This document shows, in pieces, positions 16,362 to 23,691 of a stretch of 39,458 nt of DNA. This stretch comes from a virus. The stretch lies in IMG/VR virus record IMGVR_UViG_3300050021_000824, positions 1 to 39,458 of that record. One strand, written 5' to 3'. Each line of letters opens with the position of its first letter. Positions within the stretch are counted from its first letter, which is position 1. Below the pieces are notes generated by a model. That model was not told the DNA's origin. It did no database searches and worked only from the letters and a program-made list of their open reading frames with translations. Both the position numbers and the translations under genes were made by a program.

Positions 16362-18142
16362 TCATAACCCCTGGTCATTTTGGAAGATTGACGGCGACCT
16401 GCAGAAGCGACAATGAGAGGACCGGAATTTACATCATCACCGGTGACCATGAGAGCGCCAGCCCAGAAACGATCTGCGTGTCCGATTTCATTTCCATCTG
16501 CATCAGTTTCTTTATTAACCTTAAACCTGGTATTGCCGGAATCGGTAGTTTCTTTTTTAGGCATGTGAATATCCGCCGCGAGTACTTCATCATCCGGAAC
16601 ACGAAGGGTTTTATCTTCAAACTCAGCTTTGAAACGGTAAGCCATACTTTCCTTACTGGTATTTGAAAGTACAACAGCTTCGACACGTGAACCGAATTTA
16701 TAAACAAGATCCTCAGCAAGATTTTCGCCGATTCCATTTTTATCGATACGATGGCGGCGTACACTTGGATGGCTGGTTAATATTATTAAGAGTTGTTTTT
16801 GTACCCAGAAAGGAACGCGGTATAATTCAAATATAAACCGGGTTACTTTTATGCCGAGAATTTTTTCTGCGAACCATGGGACAGTAAGATCTTTATGACG
16901 ACCTATATCAGTGCCGATATAGGATTCTTCAAATTTTTGTGAGAGGTACCAGATTTCAAAATTCTTTAGAGCTTGATGAACCCACTTACTGCGTGGATCA
17001 TCGGGACCGTAGATATAATGATCCGAATCCTGACCATCCCATTTAACCGGAATAATATCCTGAGTTAAAAGAATATTAGGCATCTGGACAGCATAGATAA
17101 GCGGATATGGAATAAAGGCGACATTATCATCTTCGGCTTTGCAGAGGAACTGCTGATTCCAAACGGATTCGTTTAAGCAATCCTTATGGATAGTATCAAT
17201 CCATTCCTTGATTTGTTCCTGAGTAGCTTTTTCACCGGGCTGCAGCTTTCCCTGTCCCTGTAAAACTTTATCGAGCAGACCATCTTTAGTGGCCTCGTAA
17301 ATATCTGTATGGTGATAACCCCAATTAGGATGTTTACCTTTTTTGCAAGCTTCTGTAAGCTGGAAGAATAGTCCTTTGCCATTTTGAGTAGAGATAACGC
17401 GGAGAGGATAACCCCATATAGTTGCGGGGAGAGCGCCTTCCCAAACTCCGAGCTGGTCTTTGTGGCGTGCAAGTTCATCAACAATCATGAAGCCCTGTTT
17501 GCCGTGAAATGCGTTAACATTACTTGCTAAAGCATTGACGCGGATAAATTCATTATTGCCGAGAGGGATACGGATTTCATACTTTAGATAGAAATCTTCT
17601 TCTTTATCATCAGGACCTATGAGAGGTTCAGAAATGAGTTCTGATACCAGGTTAAAGATCCGCGCCCACATTTCGCACGCGCGGATAAATTCTTCTGCAG
17701 CTTTTTTATCAGCTGAGGTGAACCAGATGTCGCGATCTTTCATTTTAGTTTCGAATGCCCAGAGGAGAGCTTCGAAGGCGACTGTCTGAGTACCACCGGT
17801 TCGTCTTGATTTATCACGGATGGAAATCTGGAACGGATCGTTAATCCATGCGAGCTGATAAGGGAGGAAGTAATCTATTTCTAAGTTTTGTTTAACCGCT
17901 GAGTGGTGTTTTTCCAGAATAGAGATTTCTTCCGGGGATAAAACTTTTTCCGGAGGTTTAGATTGTAGGATAGCAATATTTTTTTTATCTGCGATTTCAG
18001 AAACCTCAGATGTAATATTTATTTTGGGTGCTGCACCGGTACGAATTCTTTGTATTGCCTTGCTTAAATTGATGAGACTGCCCGGACGGGATTTTGCAGC
18101 TCGGGTTTTTTTACCGGATAATATTTTTTTCTTATCGATCAT
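16358..18142 (-). CDS. terminase large subunit, Mu gp28-like
   Basis: A 594-residue packaging motor. The adenine-binding and Walker A region is LPYQLAWINDP, then DKSRRTGGTQ, a variant P-loop typical of terminases of this type (KSRR-x-G-x-T in place of GxxxxGK). The Walker B is GFMIVDELARH with Asp-Glu. The nuclease domain has ESYIGTDIGRHKDLTV, with a first acidic ligand in GTDIG, and further acidic residues near the end (DADGNEIGHADRFWA). Mu-like phages package by headful from within host DNA. It overlaps the small terminase gene by four bases. Confidence 0.9.
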   Translation of the reverse strand: MIDKKKILSGKKTRAAKSRPGSLINLSKAIQRIRTGAAPKINITSEVSEIADKKNIAILQSKPPEKVLSPEEISILEKHHSAVKQNLEIDYFLPYQLAWINDPFQISIRDKSRRTGGTQTVAFEALLWAFETKMKDRDIWFTSADKKAAEEFIRACEMWARIFNLVSELISEPLIGPDDKEEDFYLKYEIRIPLGNNEFIRVNALASNVNAFHGKQGFMIVDELARHKDQLGVWEGALPATIWGYPLRVISTQNGKGLFFQLTEACKKGKHPNWGYHHTDIYEATKDGLLDKVLQGQGKLQPGEKATQEQIKEWIDTIHKDCLNESVWNQQFLCKAEDDNVAFIPYPLIYAVQMPNILLTQDIIPVKWDGQDSDHYIYGPDDPRSKWVHQALKNFEIWYLSQKFEESYIGTDIGRHKDLTVPWFAEKILGIKVTRFIFELYRVPFWVQKQLLIILTSHPSVRRHRIDKNGIGENLAEDLVYKFGSRVEAVVLSNTSKESMAYRFKAEFEDKTLRVPDDEVLAADIHMPKKETTDSGNTRFKVNKETDADGNEIGHADRFWAGALMVTGDDVNSGPLIVASAGRRQSSKMTRGYE

Positions 18143-18543
18143 GCTTTATCGGGGATCTTTAAAATGTTGCGGATTGCTTTTGCAATATCTTCCGGAGGTT
18201 TACGTTTAACATCTTCGTCTTTTTCTTTTACGTTAAGTTCGATGCCGAGTTTCTGGCAGATCTTAATGGCTGTTTCAACATCTTTCAGGTTTTTACTATT
18301 GTGCTCGTTCTGATATTGTTGCAGAGCGGTATTGAGCATATCGATAGCGTTATCCTGAATGTTGAGATTAGTTTCCTTGCGGGATTTAGCTTCTGCATCC
18401 CATTTGTGCTCGGTCTTCCAGTTGAAAAGAGTTTTACGGGAGACGTTATCCTTAAGAATATTTACAATTGCATCGAGGGATAATCCCTGATCGATATACA
18501 AACGCTTTGCATCTTCATAATAGATGCGTGTTTTCATACTCAT
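18139..18543 (-). CDS. small terminase subunit-like, gp27-type
   Basis: A 134-residue protein. Residues 5-45 form a helix-turn-helix (YYEDAKRLYIDQGLSLDAIVN, then VSRKTLFNWKTEHKW), as in small terminases and the Mu gp27 group. A helical oligomerisation region (NALQQYQNEHNSKNLKDVE) follows. It would recognise the pac site near the phage end and load the large subunit. Position immediately upstream of the large subunit supports this. The specific family (DUF1804 or DUF3486) is not settled from sequence alone. Confidence 0.75.
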   Translation of the reverse strand: MSMKTRIYYEDAKRLYIDQGLSLDAIVNILKDNVSRKTLFNWKTEHKWDAEAKSRKETNLNIQDNAIDMLNTALQQYQNEHNSKNLKDVETAIKICQKLGIELNVKEKDEDVKRKPPEDIAKAIRNILKIPDKA

Positions 18544-18800
18544 GATTCGTCATCCTCTATACCAAGATCCTTTTTCATCTTGGTGATCAATGCTTTTATT
18601 TTTTTGGCTTTCTGCCAGATGGAATGAAGTTCTTTCATATCCTGAAGAGTGCCTTCAAGCGGAAGTTCTAAAAAATCGACATAAACATTGAGCGATTCTC
18701 GAACGTTGATAATAAGGTTATCGGCTATGATTGTTAGTTCGCGCAGCTGACGTTCATTATCGGCTAATTTGGATTTGAGTACTGCAAGTTCGTTTGACAT
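18540..18800 (-). CDS. coiled-coil protein of packaging module
   Basis: An 86-residue helical protein: a coiled coil at residues 2-40 (LAVLKSKLADNERQLRELTIIADNL), then a basic helix (KAKKIKALITKMKKDLG). It overlaps the small terminase start by four bases. In Mu, small genes (gp25, gp26) sit here; this could be an equivalent, but no specific homology is seen. Confidence 0.5.
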   Translation of the reverse strand: MSNELAVLKSKLADNERQLRELTIIADNLIINVRESLNVYVDFLELPLEGTLQDMKELHSIWQKAKKIKALITKMKKDLGIEDDES

Positions 18801-18819
18801 TAGGCATTCATCCTTTCAA

Positions 18820-19137
18820 TTATTTTTTTTCAATTAATCTATTGTTGCTCTGAATATTTAATTCAAGCCGACCCAGGATGCCCGCAATCAATTCTTTATA
18901 CTTGGTATCTCCTTTAACAAGATCAAAAAGCTGCTTAATAAGGTTAGAATTTTCGGTAGCGAGGAGAGCATAGCGATTGTTGGCTTCTTCCTGCTGCTTA
19001 CTACTTTGTTTAAATGTATAAAACCAAATGACCAGGATAGCAATGGAGATAATTCCCTGTCCGACAAGATCCAGGACCTTTGGGTTTAGTGTTTCCTGGG
19101 CAATGAGGTATTGAACTTGTGTTAAGACTTCGTACAT
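18820..19137 (-). CDS. membrane-anchored coiled-coil protein, gp25/DUF2730-like
   Basis: A 105-residue protein with one transmembrane helix (about residues 26-44, GQGIISIAILVIWFYTF) followed by a Gln/Asn/Lys-rich coiled coil. This layout matches the Mu gp25 (DUF2730) type, a membrane-associated protein of unknown role upstream of terminase. It is the first gene of the minus-strand module, so its upstream region is the divergent promoter area. Confidence 0.5.
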   Translation of the reverse strand: MYEVLTQVQYLIAQETLNPKVLDLVGQGIISIAILVIWFYTFKQSSKQQEEANNRYALLATENSNLIKQLFDLVKGDTKYKELIAGILGRLELNIQSNNRLIEKK

Positions 19138-19202
19138 GGGGTTTGCCTGTAAAATAAAAAGTTACTTTGCAAACAAAGTTATAAGATAGATCACAGGGGT
19201 TA

Positions 19203-19219
19203 AACTGCACCGTGCAGTT
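19203..19219. promoter_or_regulatory. perfect 17-nt palindrome, operator candidate
   Basis: AACTGCAC-C-GTGCAGTT, two 8-bp arms about one central base. Including the flanking bases 19200-19222 the symmetry extends to 11-bp arms with one mismatch. Its right arm overlaps the possible -35 element at 19218, a position typical for an activator or repressor site. Confidence 0.6.
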
Positions 19220-19246
19220 GAAGAGGGAGAGGTAGTGTAATAATTT
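19218..19246 (+). promoter_or_regulatory. possible rightward late promoter
   Basis: TTGAAG (19218-19223), a 17-base spacer and TAATTT (19241-19246) resemble a sigma-70-type promoter, about 40 bases before the protease start. The -10 element is weak, as would be expected of an activator-dependent late promoter. A Bacteroidota-type promoter in the same A/T-rich stretch is possible too. Confidence 0.35.
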
Positions 19247-19286
19247 TCCGACATCGAAAAATTAAATAATTAAAAATTAAAAACAA

Positions 19287-20336
19287 ATGACGCAGATTAA
19301 ATCATATCCTAAGTGGGGTTTATTCAGGAAAGGGATTCACATATCACAGAACGGTCAAACCTTTGTTGCTGATGATGCAAAAATAAATAGCATTGTAAGT
19401 GCCACACAGAAATTTCCTTATCAGAATAATGAAATACCTGTTGTTGTTGGGCATCCGAAGAGCGATAGTCCTAAATGGGGATCGTTCCTTAAAGATAAAA
19501 TTGAACGCCTGGGTGATGAAATTTTAGGACTTCCAAATTACCTGGTTCCGGAGTTTGAGGAAAGCCTGAAGAAAAAAATGTATGATACAGTTTCAATCGC
19601 CCTCAGAGGTGATGACTCCATCAGGCATATAGCTTTACTTGGCGGCGCACCTCCAGCTGTAACGGGATTATCTCCGGTTTATTTTGGTGAAGCTGATTTA
19701 GTTATTGCATTTGCGGAGTTTAATGAATTGGAATTATCAAAATGGTGGTTCCAGGGATTGACACAATTATTAAGGGGAATAAAAAATTATCTAATTGAAG
19801 AGAAGGGGCAGGAGAAAGCCGATCTAATATTACCTGAAAGCCAAATGATTGACCTGGATAATCCCCCTGCGATATTTGGCAATATGGGGACAGCAATGAA
19901 TAATAGTTTTACTGAAAATAAAAATAAGGATATTAATATGACCCAGGAACAGATAGATGCGTTGAAAACCGAGAATGAACTTCTTAAGGCTAATGAATTA
20001 AAAGCGGTCAATGAGAAAAAACAATTGGCTTACGTTGCTTTCTGCGAAAGCGATGACATGAAAAAGAAAATCACTCCGAAAATAAAACCTGTTGTTCTTT
20101 CTATGATGGCAAAGGTTGAAGAGAGCGGAGAGATCTGTTTTTCTGAAGCTGACGGCGTTGAGAAGAAAGTTTCTGCCATAGATGAGTTTAAGAATTTATT
20201 AAAGATGCTTCCGGATGCTGTTGAGTTTAATGAAATCGCGACCAGGCATAATGCAGAAGAAACTAAGACCGGGGTTACTGCGGAAGTGAAGACAGGCCAT
20301 GATATAGCTGACCTGGTAAACAAGAAAGGAAAATAA
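19287..20336 (+). CDS. Mu-like head maturation protease with scaffold region
   Basis: A 349-residue protein of the Mu gpI protease family. The N-terminal half is the protease. Candidate catalytic residues by pattern are His56 in VVGHPKSD, Ser103 in TVSIAL and His114 in IRHIALLGG, in the order seen in capsid proteases; the assignment of individual residues is inference. The strong family signature is HIALLGGAPPAVTGL. The C-terminal third is a charged helical scaffold region that in Mu is also made separately from an internal start (gpZ); such a start exists here at 19938. It opens the rightward late operon. Confidence 0.87.
   Translation: MTQIKSYPKWGLFRKGIHISQNGQTFVADDAKINSIVSATQKFPYQNNEIPVVVGHPKSDSPKWGSFLKDKIERLGDEILGLPNYLVPEFEESLKKKMYDTVSIALRGDDSIRHIALLGGAPPAVTGLSPVYFGEADLVIAFAEFNELELSKWWFQGLTQLLRGIKNYLIEEKGQEKADLILPESQMIDLDNPPAIFGNMGTAMNNSFTENKNKDINMTQEQIDALKTENELLKANELKAVNEKKQLAYVAFCESDDMKKKITPKIKPVVLSMMAKVEESGEICFSEADGVEKKVSAIDEFKNLLKMLPDAVEFNEIATRHNAEETKTGVTAEVKTGHDIADLVNKKGK
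19938..20336 (+). CDS. nested scaffold protein from internal start
   Basis: An in-frame ATG at codon 218 of the protease gene has a ribosome binding site (AAGGA at 19926-19930, seven bases upstream) and begins MTQEQIDALKTENELLKANE, a typical scaffold coiled coil. The product would be 132 residues. Mu makes its scaffold gpZ the same way from gene I. The role would be to assemble the procapsid and then be cleaved or leave. The start site is inferred, not proved. Confidence 0.65.
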   Translation: MTQEQIDALKTENELLKANELKAVNEKKQLAYVAFCESDDMKKKITPKIKPVVLSMMAKVEESGEICFSEADGVEKKVSAIDEFKNLLKMLPDAVEFNEIATRHNAEETKTGVTAEVKTGHDIADLVNKKGK

Positions 20337-20373
20337 AAGCCTGGCCCGAGTATGTGGCAAGATGGCTGTTCTA

Positions 20374-20399
20374 AACCGGTCAAGCAAGCGTGACCGGTT
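20374..20399 (+). terminator. hairpin between protease and decoration genes
   Basis: A perfect 9-bp stem (AACCGGTCA at 20374-20382 and TGACCGGTT at 20391-20399) with an 8-nt loop, followed by CATTTTAATTG. The T-run is broken, so it is probably a leaky terminator or mRNA-stabilising hairpin that separates low-level protease from high-level capsid mRNA. Confidence 0.55.
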
Positions 20400-20456
20400 C
20401 ATTTTAATTGAAAATTTTTGGCGCTTATTACTAAATAATTATTTAATGGAGTTGAA

Positions 20457-20813
20457 ATGGATCAGAAAGGAATAGTTCAGATTGATGGCGCAGACGTTGT
20501 GTTATTCTGCGGCGAACCATCGGAATTTACATTACCCATAACTGTTGTAGCAGGATCCGGTAATCTTATAGTTGGTACGGTGCTGGGAAGAATAACTGCA
20601 TCGCACAAATATGCTCCTTATGTTGACGGACATGCAGACGGGACAGAAGTTGCGCGTGTTATTCTTTCGGAAGCAATTGATGCAACTGTGAATGATGTTA
20701 ATACATCGGCATATGTTGATGCAGTATTTAACAGAGCTGCTCTCACCGGCATTGATTTAGCGGGTGAAGAAGATTTACAGGACCGCGGAATATTTGTTAA
20801 AGATTTAGCCTGA
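20457..20813 (+). CDS. head decoration protein, lambda gpD-like
   Basis: A 118-residue protein close in size to lambda gpD (110 residues), the trimeric stabiliser on the capsid surface. Features are an N-terminal Gly/Asp region, then VVAGSGNLIVGTVLGRITASHKYAPY and EVARVILSEAIDA, the pattern of the head decoration family (PF02924). It is followed by the lambda E-type major capsid gene, as in lambda, rather than the Mu gpT capsid. The start at 20457 is preceded by a GGAG ribosome binding site. Confidence 0.8.
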   Translation: MDQKGIVQIDGADVVLFCGEPSEFTLPITVVAGSGNLIVGTVLGRITASHKYAPYVDGHADGTEVARVILSEAIDATVNDVNTSAYVDAVFNRAALTGIDLAGEEDLQDRGIFVKDLA

Positions 20814-20834
20814 GTTAATTAGGCTCCGAAGCGG

Positions 20835-20860
20835 CTGCCGGGTCGCCTTTATACCGGCAG
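20835..20860 (+). promoter_or_regulatory. hairpin before major capsid gene
   Basis: A 7-bp stem (CTGCCGG at 20835-20841 and CCGGCAG at 20854-20860) with a 12-nt loop lies between the decoration and major capsid genes. It is followed by TTGCTATTTTG, without a run long enough for a clear terminator. It could stabilise the capsid mRNA. Confidence 0.45.
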
Positions 20861-20924
20861 TTGCTATTTTGATAAAGGCAAGCAATGGATTTGAAATTAT
20901 TTTTTAATTAAAGAAGGAACGGCA

Positions 20925-21974
20925 ATGCCACCTACCATAACACCTTTCGGTTATATCTCTCTTAGTGAGAGTGTTAATAAGATTATCACGCCTAATACAT
21001 TTGTACGTGATACACTTTTTTCAAAAAGAACAATTACACATGCAACCAAGGTAATTCAGGTTGATGTGGTTATCGGTGGAAGGAAACTACTTCCATTTGT
21101 AAAACGCGGAGATCCTGCCAAAGTCATGGAACATGTCGGCAAATCAACTCAGTTAGTTGAACCGCCATCAATCAGAGCAAAAAAATTCTTCACTCCGGAT
21201 GATCTTTTGTTTAACCGCGCTTCCGGACAATCTGTTTATGTAATAGGCGGAACCGGTGATAATGCAATTCAATCAGCCCGGATGGAAAAAATCGGTCTTG
21301 AACAAAAAGAAATCAAAATGCGTCAGGACAGAACTGAAGAGTTCATGTCTTGCCAATCCATAGCTAATGGAAAGTTTACTTACCAGGCTTCAGATCTTGA
21401 ATTTGAAATTGATTTCTTAACCCCTGGTGCAAACCTGCCTGTTCTTAATGGGGGAAATAAATGGAGTGCTAAAGGTACATGCACGCCAATTGATGATGTT
21501 GCGGCCTGGAAAAAACTTATTAAGAAAGCCTGCGGTTTAATTCCTACCAGGGCGATCATGACATCTGACATCTGGACTCTATTCCAGGCTTCCCAACAGG
21601 TTCAGGATTATTTAAATAAATGGAACATCAAGATTGGCGAAATCAATACCGAAGCTAATATCATATTGATGGGCGCTGAGAAGAAAGCAAGAATCGATAA
21701 TGTCGACTATTATGTTTATGATGAATATTATGACAGTGGAGCCGGTATTTTAAGCATGATTCCTGTAACTAACTTCATTCTTGTTTCCGATGCAGCCGAT
21801 TACCGTTTGAACTACGGCGCTATTGAAGATCTGGAAGCCGGTTCCGTTATCGGAAAATATTTTTCAAAGGACTGGTTGGAGAAAGATCCTTCCGGATTGA
21901 ATATGTTAGTTGAAAGCCATCCGCTGCCAACGATACATCAACCGGACTCAATAGTTTCTGCGAAAGTAATTTAG
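20925..21974 (+). CDS. major capsid protein, lambda gpE family
   Basis: A 349-residue major head protein of the phage cap E family (PF03864), HK97 fold. It has the typical N-terminal arm (SLSESVNKIITPNTFVRDTLF), RKLLPFVKRGDPAKVM and EPPSIRAKKFFTP near residue 90, and a C-terminal half with IMTSDIWTLFQAS and KWNIKIGEI. Length is close to lambda E (341 residues). A ribosome binding site (AAGAAGGAAC) precedes the ATG. A strong terminator follows 20 bases after the stop. Confidence 0.88.
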   Translation: MPPTITPFGYISLSESVNKIITPNTFVRDTLFSKRTITHATKVIQVDVVIGGRKLLPFVKRGDPAKVMEHVGKSTQLVEPPSIRAKKFFTPDDLLFNRASGQSVYVIGGTGDNAIQSARMEKIGLEQKEIKMRQDRTEEFMSCQSIANGKFTYQASDLEFEIDFLTPGANLPVLNGGNKWSAKGTCTPIDDVAAWKKLIKKACGLIPTRAIMTSDIWTLFQASQQVQDYLNKWNIKIGEINTEANIILMGAEKKARIDNVDYYVYDEYYDSGAGILSMIPVTNFILVSDAADYRLNYGAIEDLEAGSVIGKYFSKDWLEKDPSGLNMLVESHPLPTIHQPDSIVSAKVI

Positions 21975-21993
21975 TTCATTTTAATTTTTTACG

Positions 21994-22018
21994 ATTCCCT
22001 CCCCTGCCGGGAGGGAAT
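21994..22018 (+). terminator. strong hairpin after major capsid gene
   Basis: A perfect 10-bp stem (ATTCCCTCCC at 21994-22003 and GGGAGGGAAT at 22009-22018) with a 5-nt loop lies 20 bases after the capsid stop. Only short T-runs flank it on the plus strand, while the upstream TTTAATTTTTT would serve as a tail-side A/U context. It is a probable terminator or mRNA 3' end separating the abundant capsid message from the next genes. Confidence 0.7.
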
Positions 22019-22079
22019 TTGAATGGCAAGTTTTTGTATTGATAGTTTTTTATTTAATCATTTTTTCAGGGAACAGGTT

Positions 22080-22568
22080 ATGACAAAATTTATTGGCTTT
22101 TTAATGATTGTAATGATGTTCGCAGTTATGGGTCAGCAGCTGGAGGCTCAGACTACAAAATTAACTGAGAACGGACCGTTGAATATTTCTGATCCAACAG
22201 CTTTAACTTTTCCGTATACGGGGACTATCCATCTTAACGATACAACTTATACGTGGGGGTTTGAGACGTTCAGGCTGGATCCTGTGTTTGACTGGAGCCA
22301 TTATGTTACCTATACAAATGACTCTACGAAGATAACGTATAAGCTGCAGGGATATTATAATTATACCGCTCAATGGATAACGCTCAAAACTTTATGCGTG
22401 GATTCAGCACGGAATACTTATTACGTATTGCGGGATACTTTGCAATATAACCCGGATAGTTTGAGATTAAAGATATATGGGACTCCAATTGCGTCCGGAG
22501 GTACAATTGCCAATGGCAAGCTGACTACAGTGAAGGGTGTTCTGAAGTTTAAGCCGAAAAAGAATTAG
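22080..22568 (+). CDS. exported protein of unknown function
   Basis: A 162-residue protein with a clear signal peptide (MTKFIGFLMIVMMFAVMGQQ, then LEAQ with Gln after the cleavage Ala). I prefer ATG 22080, with an upstream CAGGGAACAGG, over the frame start at 22023 that lies in the terminator. The mature part is rich in Thr, Tyr and Asn and alternates as a beta-sandwich would (YTGTIHLNDTTYTWGFETF). No family was recognised. A protein exported to the envelope in a capsid operon is unusual. Confidence 0.55.
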   Translation: MTKFIGFLMIVMMFAVMGQQLEAQTTKLTENGPLNISDPTALTFPYTGTIHLNDTTYTWGFETFRLDPVFDWSHYVTYTNDSTKITYKLQGYYNYTAQWITLKTLCVDSARNTYYVLRDTLQYNPDSLRLKIYGTPIASGGTIANGKLTTVKGVLKFKPKKN

Positions 22569-22580
22569 CGGAGTTAAACT

Positions 22581-22949
22581 ATGAAGGCTTATTTAATATC
22601 AACTATTACGCTGATCTTGCTGCTGATGCTGAACATGTATTTGACTGTGAAGAATTTTCCGGAAAATAACACCGGGACAAAAAAGGAAATGCAGCAGAAC
22701 CAGGACCAGGGACAGACTCATTCTGTTATTGCGTTTGAAAAAGATGCCATTGCAGGAGGTGCTCAGTTTATCGGGTCTAATGCCGGTATAATTAGCCGGG
22801 AGAATTCAGCGCTGCATAAACGAAACATCACGCAGAAGTTTGACAATTTATTTTTCAAGCCTTTCGGGAATACTGAACTGGCTTGTGACCAGATTTCATT
22901 TGTAGAAAATAAATACATCTTTTGGGACGCGAAGCCGGGAGGTCTTTAA
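22581..22949 (+). CDS. membrane-anchored hypothetical protein
   Basis: A 122-residue protein with one N-terminal hydrophobic helix (residues 4-22) and a Gln/Asn-rich soluble part. The anchor lacks a clean cleavage site. No family was recognised. It follows the exported protein by twelve bases and ends before the tRNA gene. Confidence 0.5.
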   Translation: MKAYLISTITLILLLMLNMYLTVKNFPENNTGTKKEMQQNQDQGQTHSVIAFEKDAIAGGAQFIGSNAGIISRENSALHKRNITQKFDNLFFKPFGNTELACDQISFVENKYIFWDAKPGGL

Positions 22950-23037
22950 AACCTCTCCAGAAGTTTCATTACACTTTAAAAGTAATGGCACAAGTAATTA
23001 GCAAATGAAATAAAGTTCTTATTAATGTTGAAAATAG

Positions 23038-23112
23038 AGAGAGGCGTGGAAGCGTGAGGCGGGCGGTTCTTTAAATGTTTTTCAGGCTGCCGGTTTGAAG
23101 TTTCACGTCTCT
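23038..23112 (+). other. structured stretch upstream of tRNA gene
   Basis: An imperfect inverted repeat: AGAGA (23038-23042), a 2-base bulge and CGTGGAA (23045-23051) pair with TTTCACG (23101-23107) and TCTCT (23108-23112), closing a loop of about 50 nt that contains further G/C-rich pairing potential. A T-rich segment follows (TTTAATTTA). It may be a terminator for the upstream genes or a processing signal for the tRNA, which starts 17 bases later. The gap 22950-23129 holds no protein gene. Confidence 0.4.
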
Positions 23113-23129
23113 TTAATTTAGGATTACAT

Positions 23130-23202
23130 CGCGGGGTGGAGAAATTGGTATCTCGCTGGGCTCATAACCCGGAGGCTACAGGTTCAAGTCCTGTTCCCGC
23201 TA
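23130..23202 (+). tRNA. tRNA-Met(CAT), initiator (fMet) type
   Basis: A 73-nt cloverleaf: acceptor 23130-23136 / 23195-23201, D stem GAGA/TCTC, anticodon stem CTGGG/CCCGG, anticodon CAT at 23163-23165, variable loop of 5 nt, T stem ACAGG/CCTGT with loop TTCAAGT, discriminator A. Three marks of bacterial initiator tRNA are present: an unpaired first base (C1 opposite U72), an A11-U24 pair in the D stem, and three consecutive G-C pairs at the end of the anticodon stem. CCA is not encoded (CTA follows). It is carried inside a phage late operon, twenty bases before the gp36-like gene. Confidence 0.88.
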
Positions 23203-23222
23203 CTAAAATTTAGAGGAAGATT

Positions 23223-23687
23223 TTGTACTGCAGTTTGAGTGATATTGAAGAGAAGTTGGATCCGGATAAGGTCATTGAATTAACTAATGATGCTAACCGG
23301 GCGATTGCCGACATCGATTTGACGGATGAGGATGATGCTTGTCTTGTTATTGTGAACTCATGCATTAAAGCTGCAGAGACGGAAATCAATACTGAACTTG
23401 GCGCGCGTTATATGGTTCCTTTTTCTGCGGTGCCTGATCAGATTGTTATCTGGTGTACGGAGATTGCCATCTATCAGCTCTTCCTGAGAAGGAGAAGGCA
23501 GTTGATGGATGAGACGGTTCTTGCACAATATAAGCTTGTTAAGACTGCCATGAAGAGGCTTGCTGACGGTTATGGAGAACTGATAGGAGCTGTGGCGATA
23601 CAGAATGAAGCAGGAAGCGGAAATATCCAGGGGAATAAAAAAGCTATTGATAAAATATTTACTAAAAAAATGACGGATCAGTTTTAG
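23223..23687 (+). CDS. head-tail connector protein, Mu gp36-like (DUF1320)
   Basis: A 154-residue protein of the Mu gp36/DUF1320 family, a small head-tail joining protein. Family features are the YCSLSDIEEKL opening, AIADIDLTDEDD, and VNSCIKAAETEINTELGARYMVPF, followed by a helical C terminus. No ATG lies near the start; TTG at 23223 with a strong GAGGAAGAT ribosome binding site just upstream is the likely initiation codon. It would usually be next to gp37, but lysis-type genes lie between them here. Confidence 0.8.
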   Translation: MYCSLSDIEEKLDPDKVIELTNDANRAIADIDLTDEDDACLVIVNSCIKAAETEINTELGARYMVPFSAVPDQIVIWCTEIAIYQLFLRRRRQLMDETVLAQYKLVKTAMKRLADGYGELIGAVAIQNEAGSGNIQGNKKAIDKIFTKKMTDQF

Positions 23688-23691
23688 GATC

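Larger units (their letters stand above)
19138..19286. promoter_or_regulatory. divergent late control region
   Basis: This 149-base intergenic space separates the leftward packaging genes from the rightward protease and capsid genes, so it must hold promoters for both arms or for at least one of them. It is A/T-rich on both sides of a G/C-containing dyad (19203-19219). A second, weaker hairpin (CTTTG/CAAAG, about 19165-19179) lies on the leftward side. The dyad suggests a dimeric regulator, for which the Mor-like protein is the natural candidate. Confidence 0.6.
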
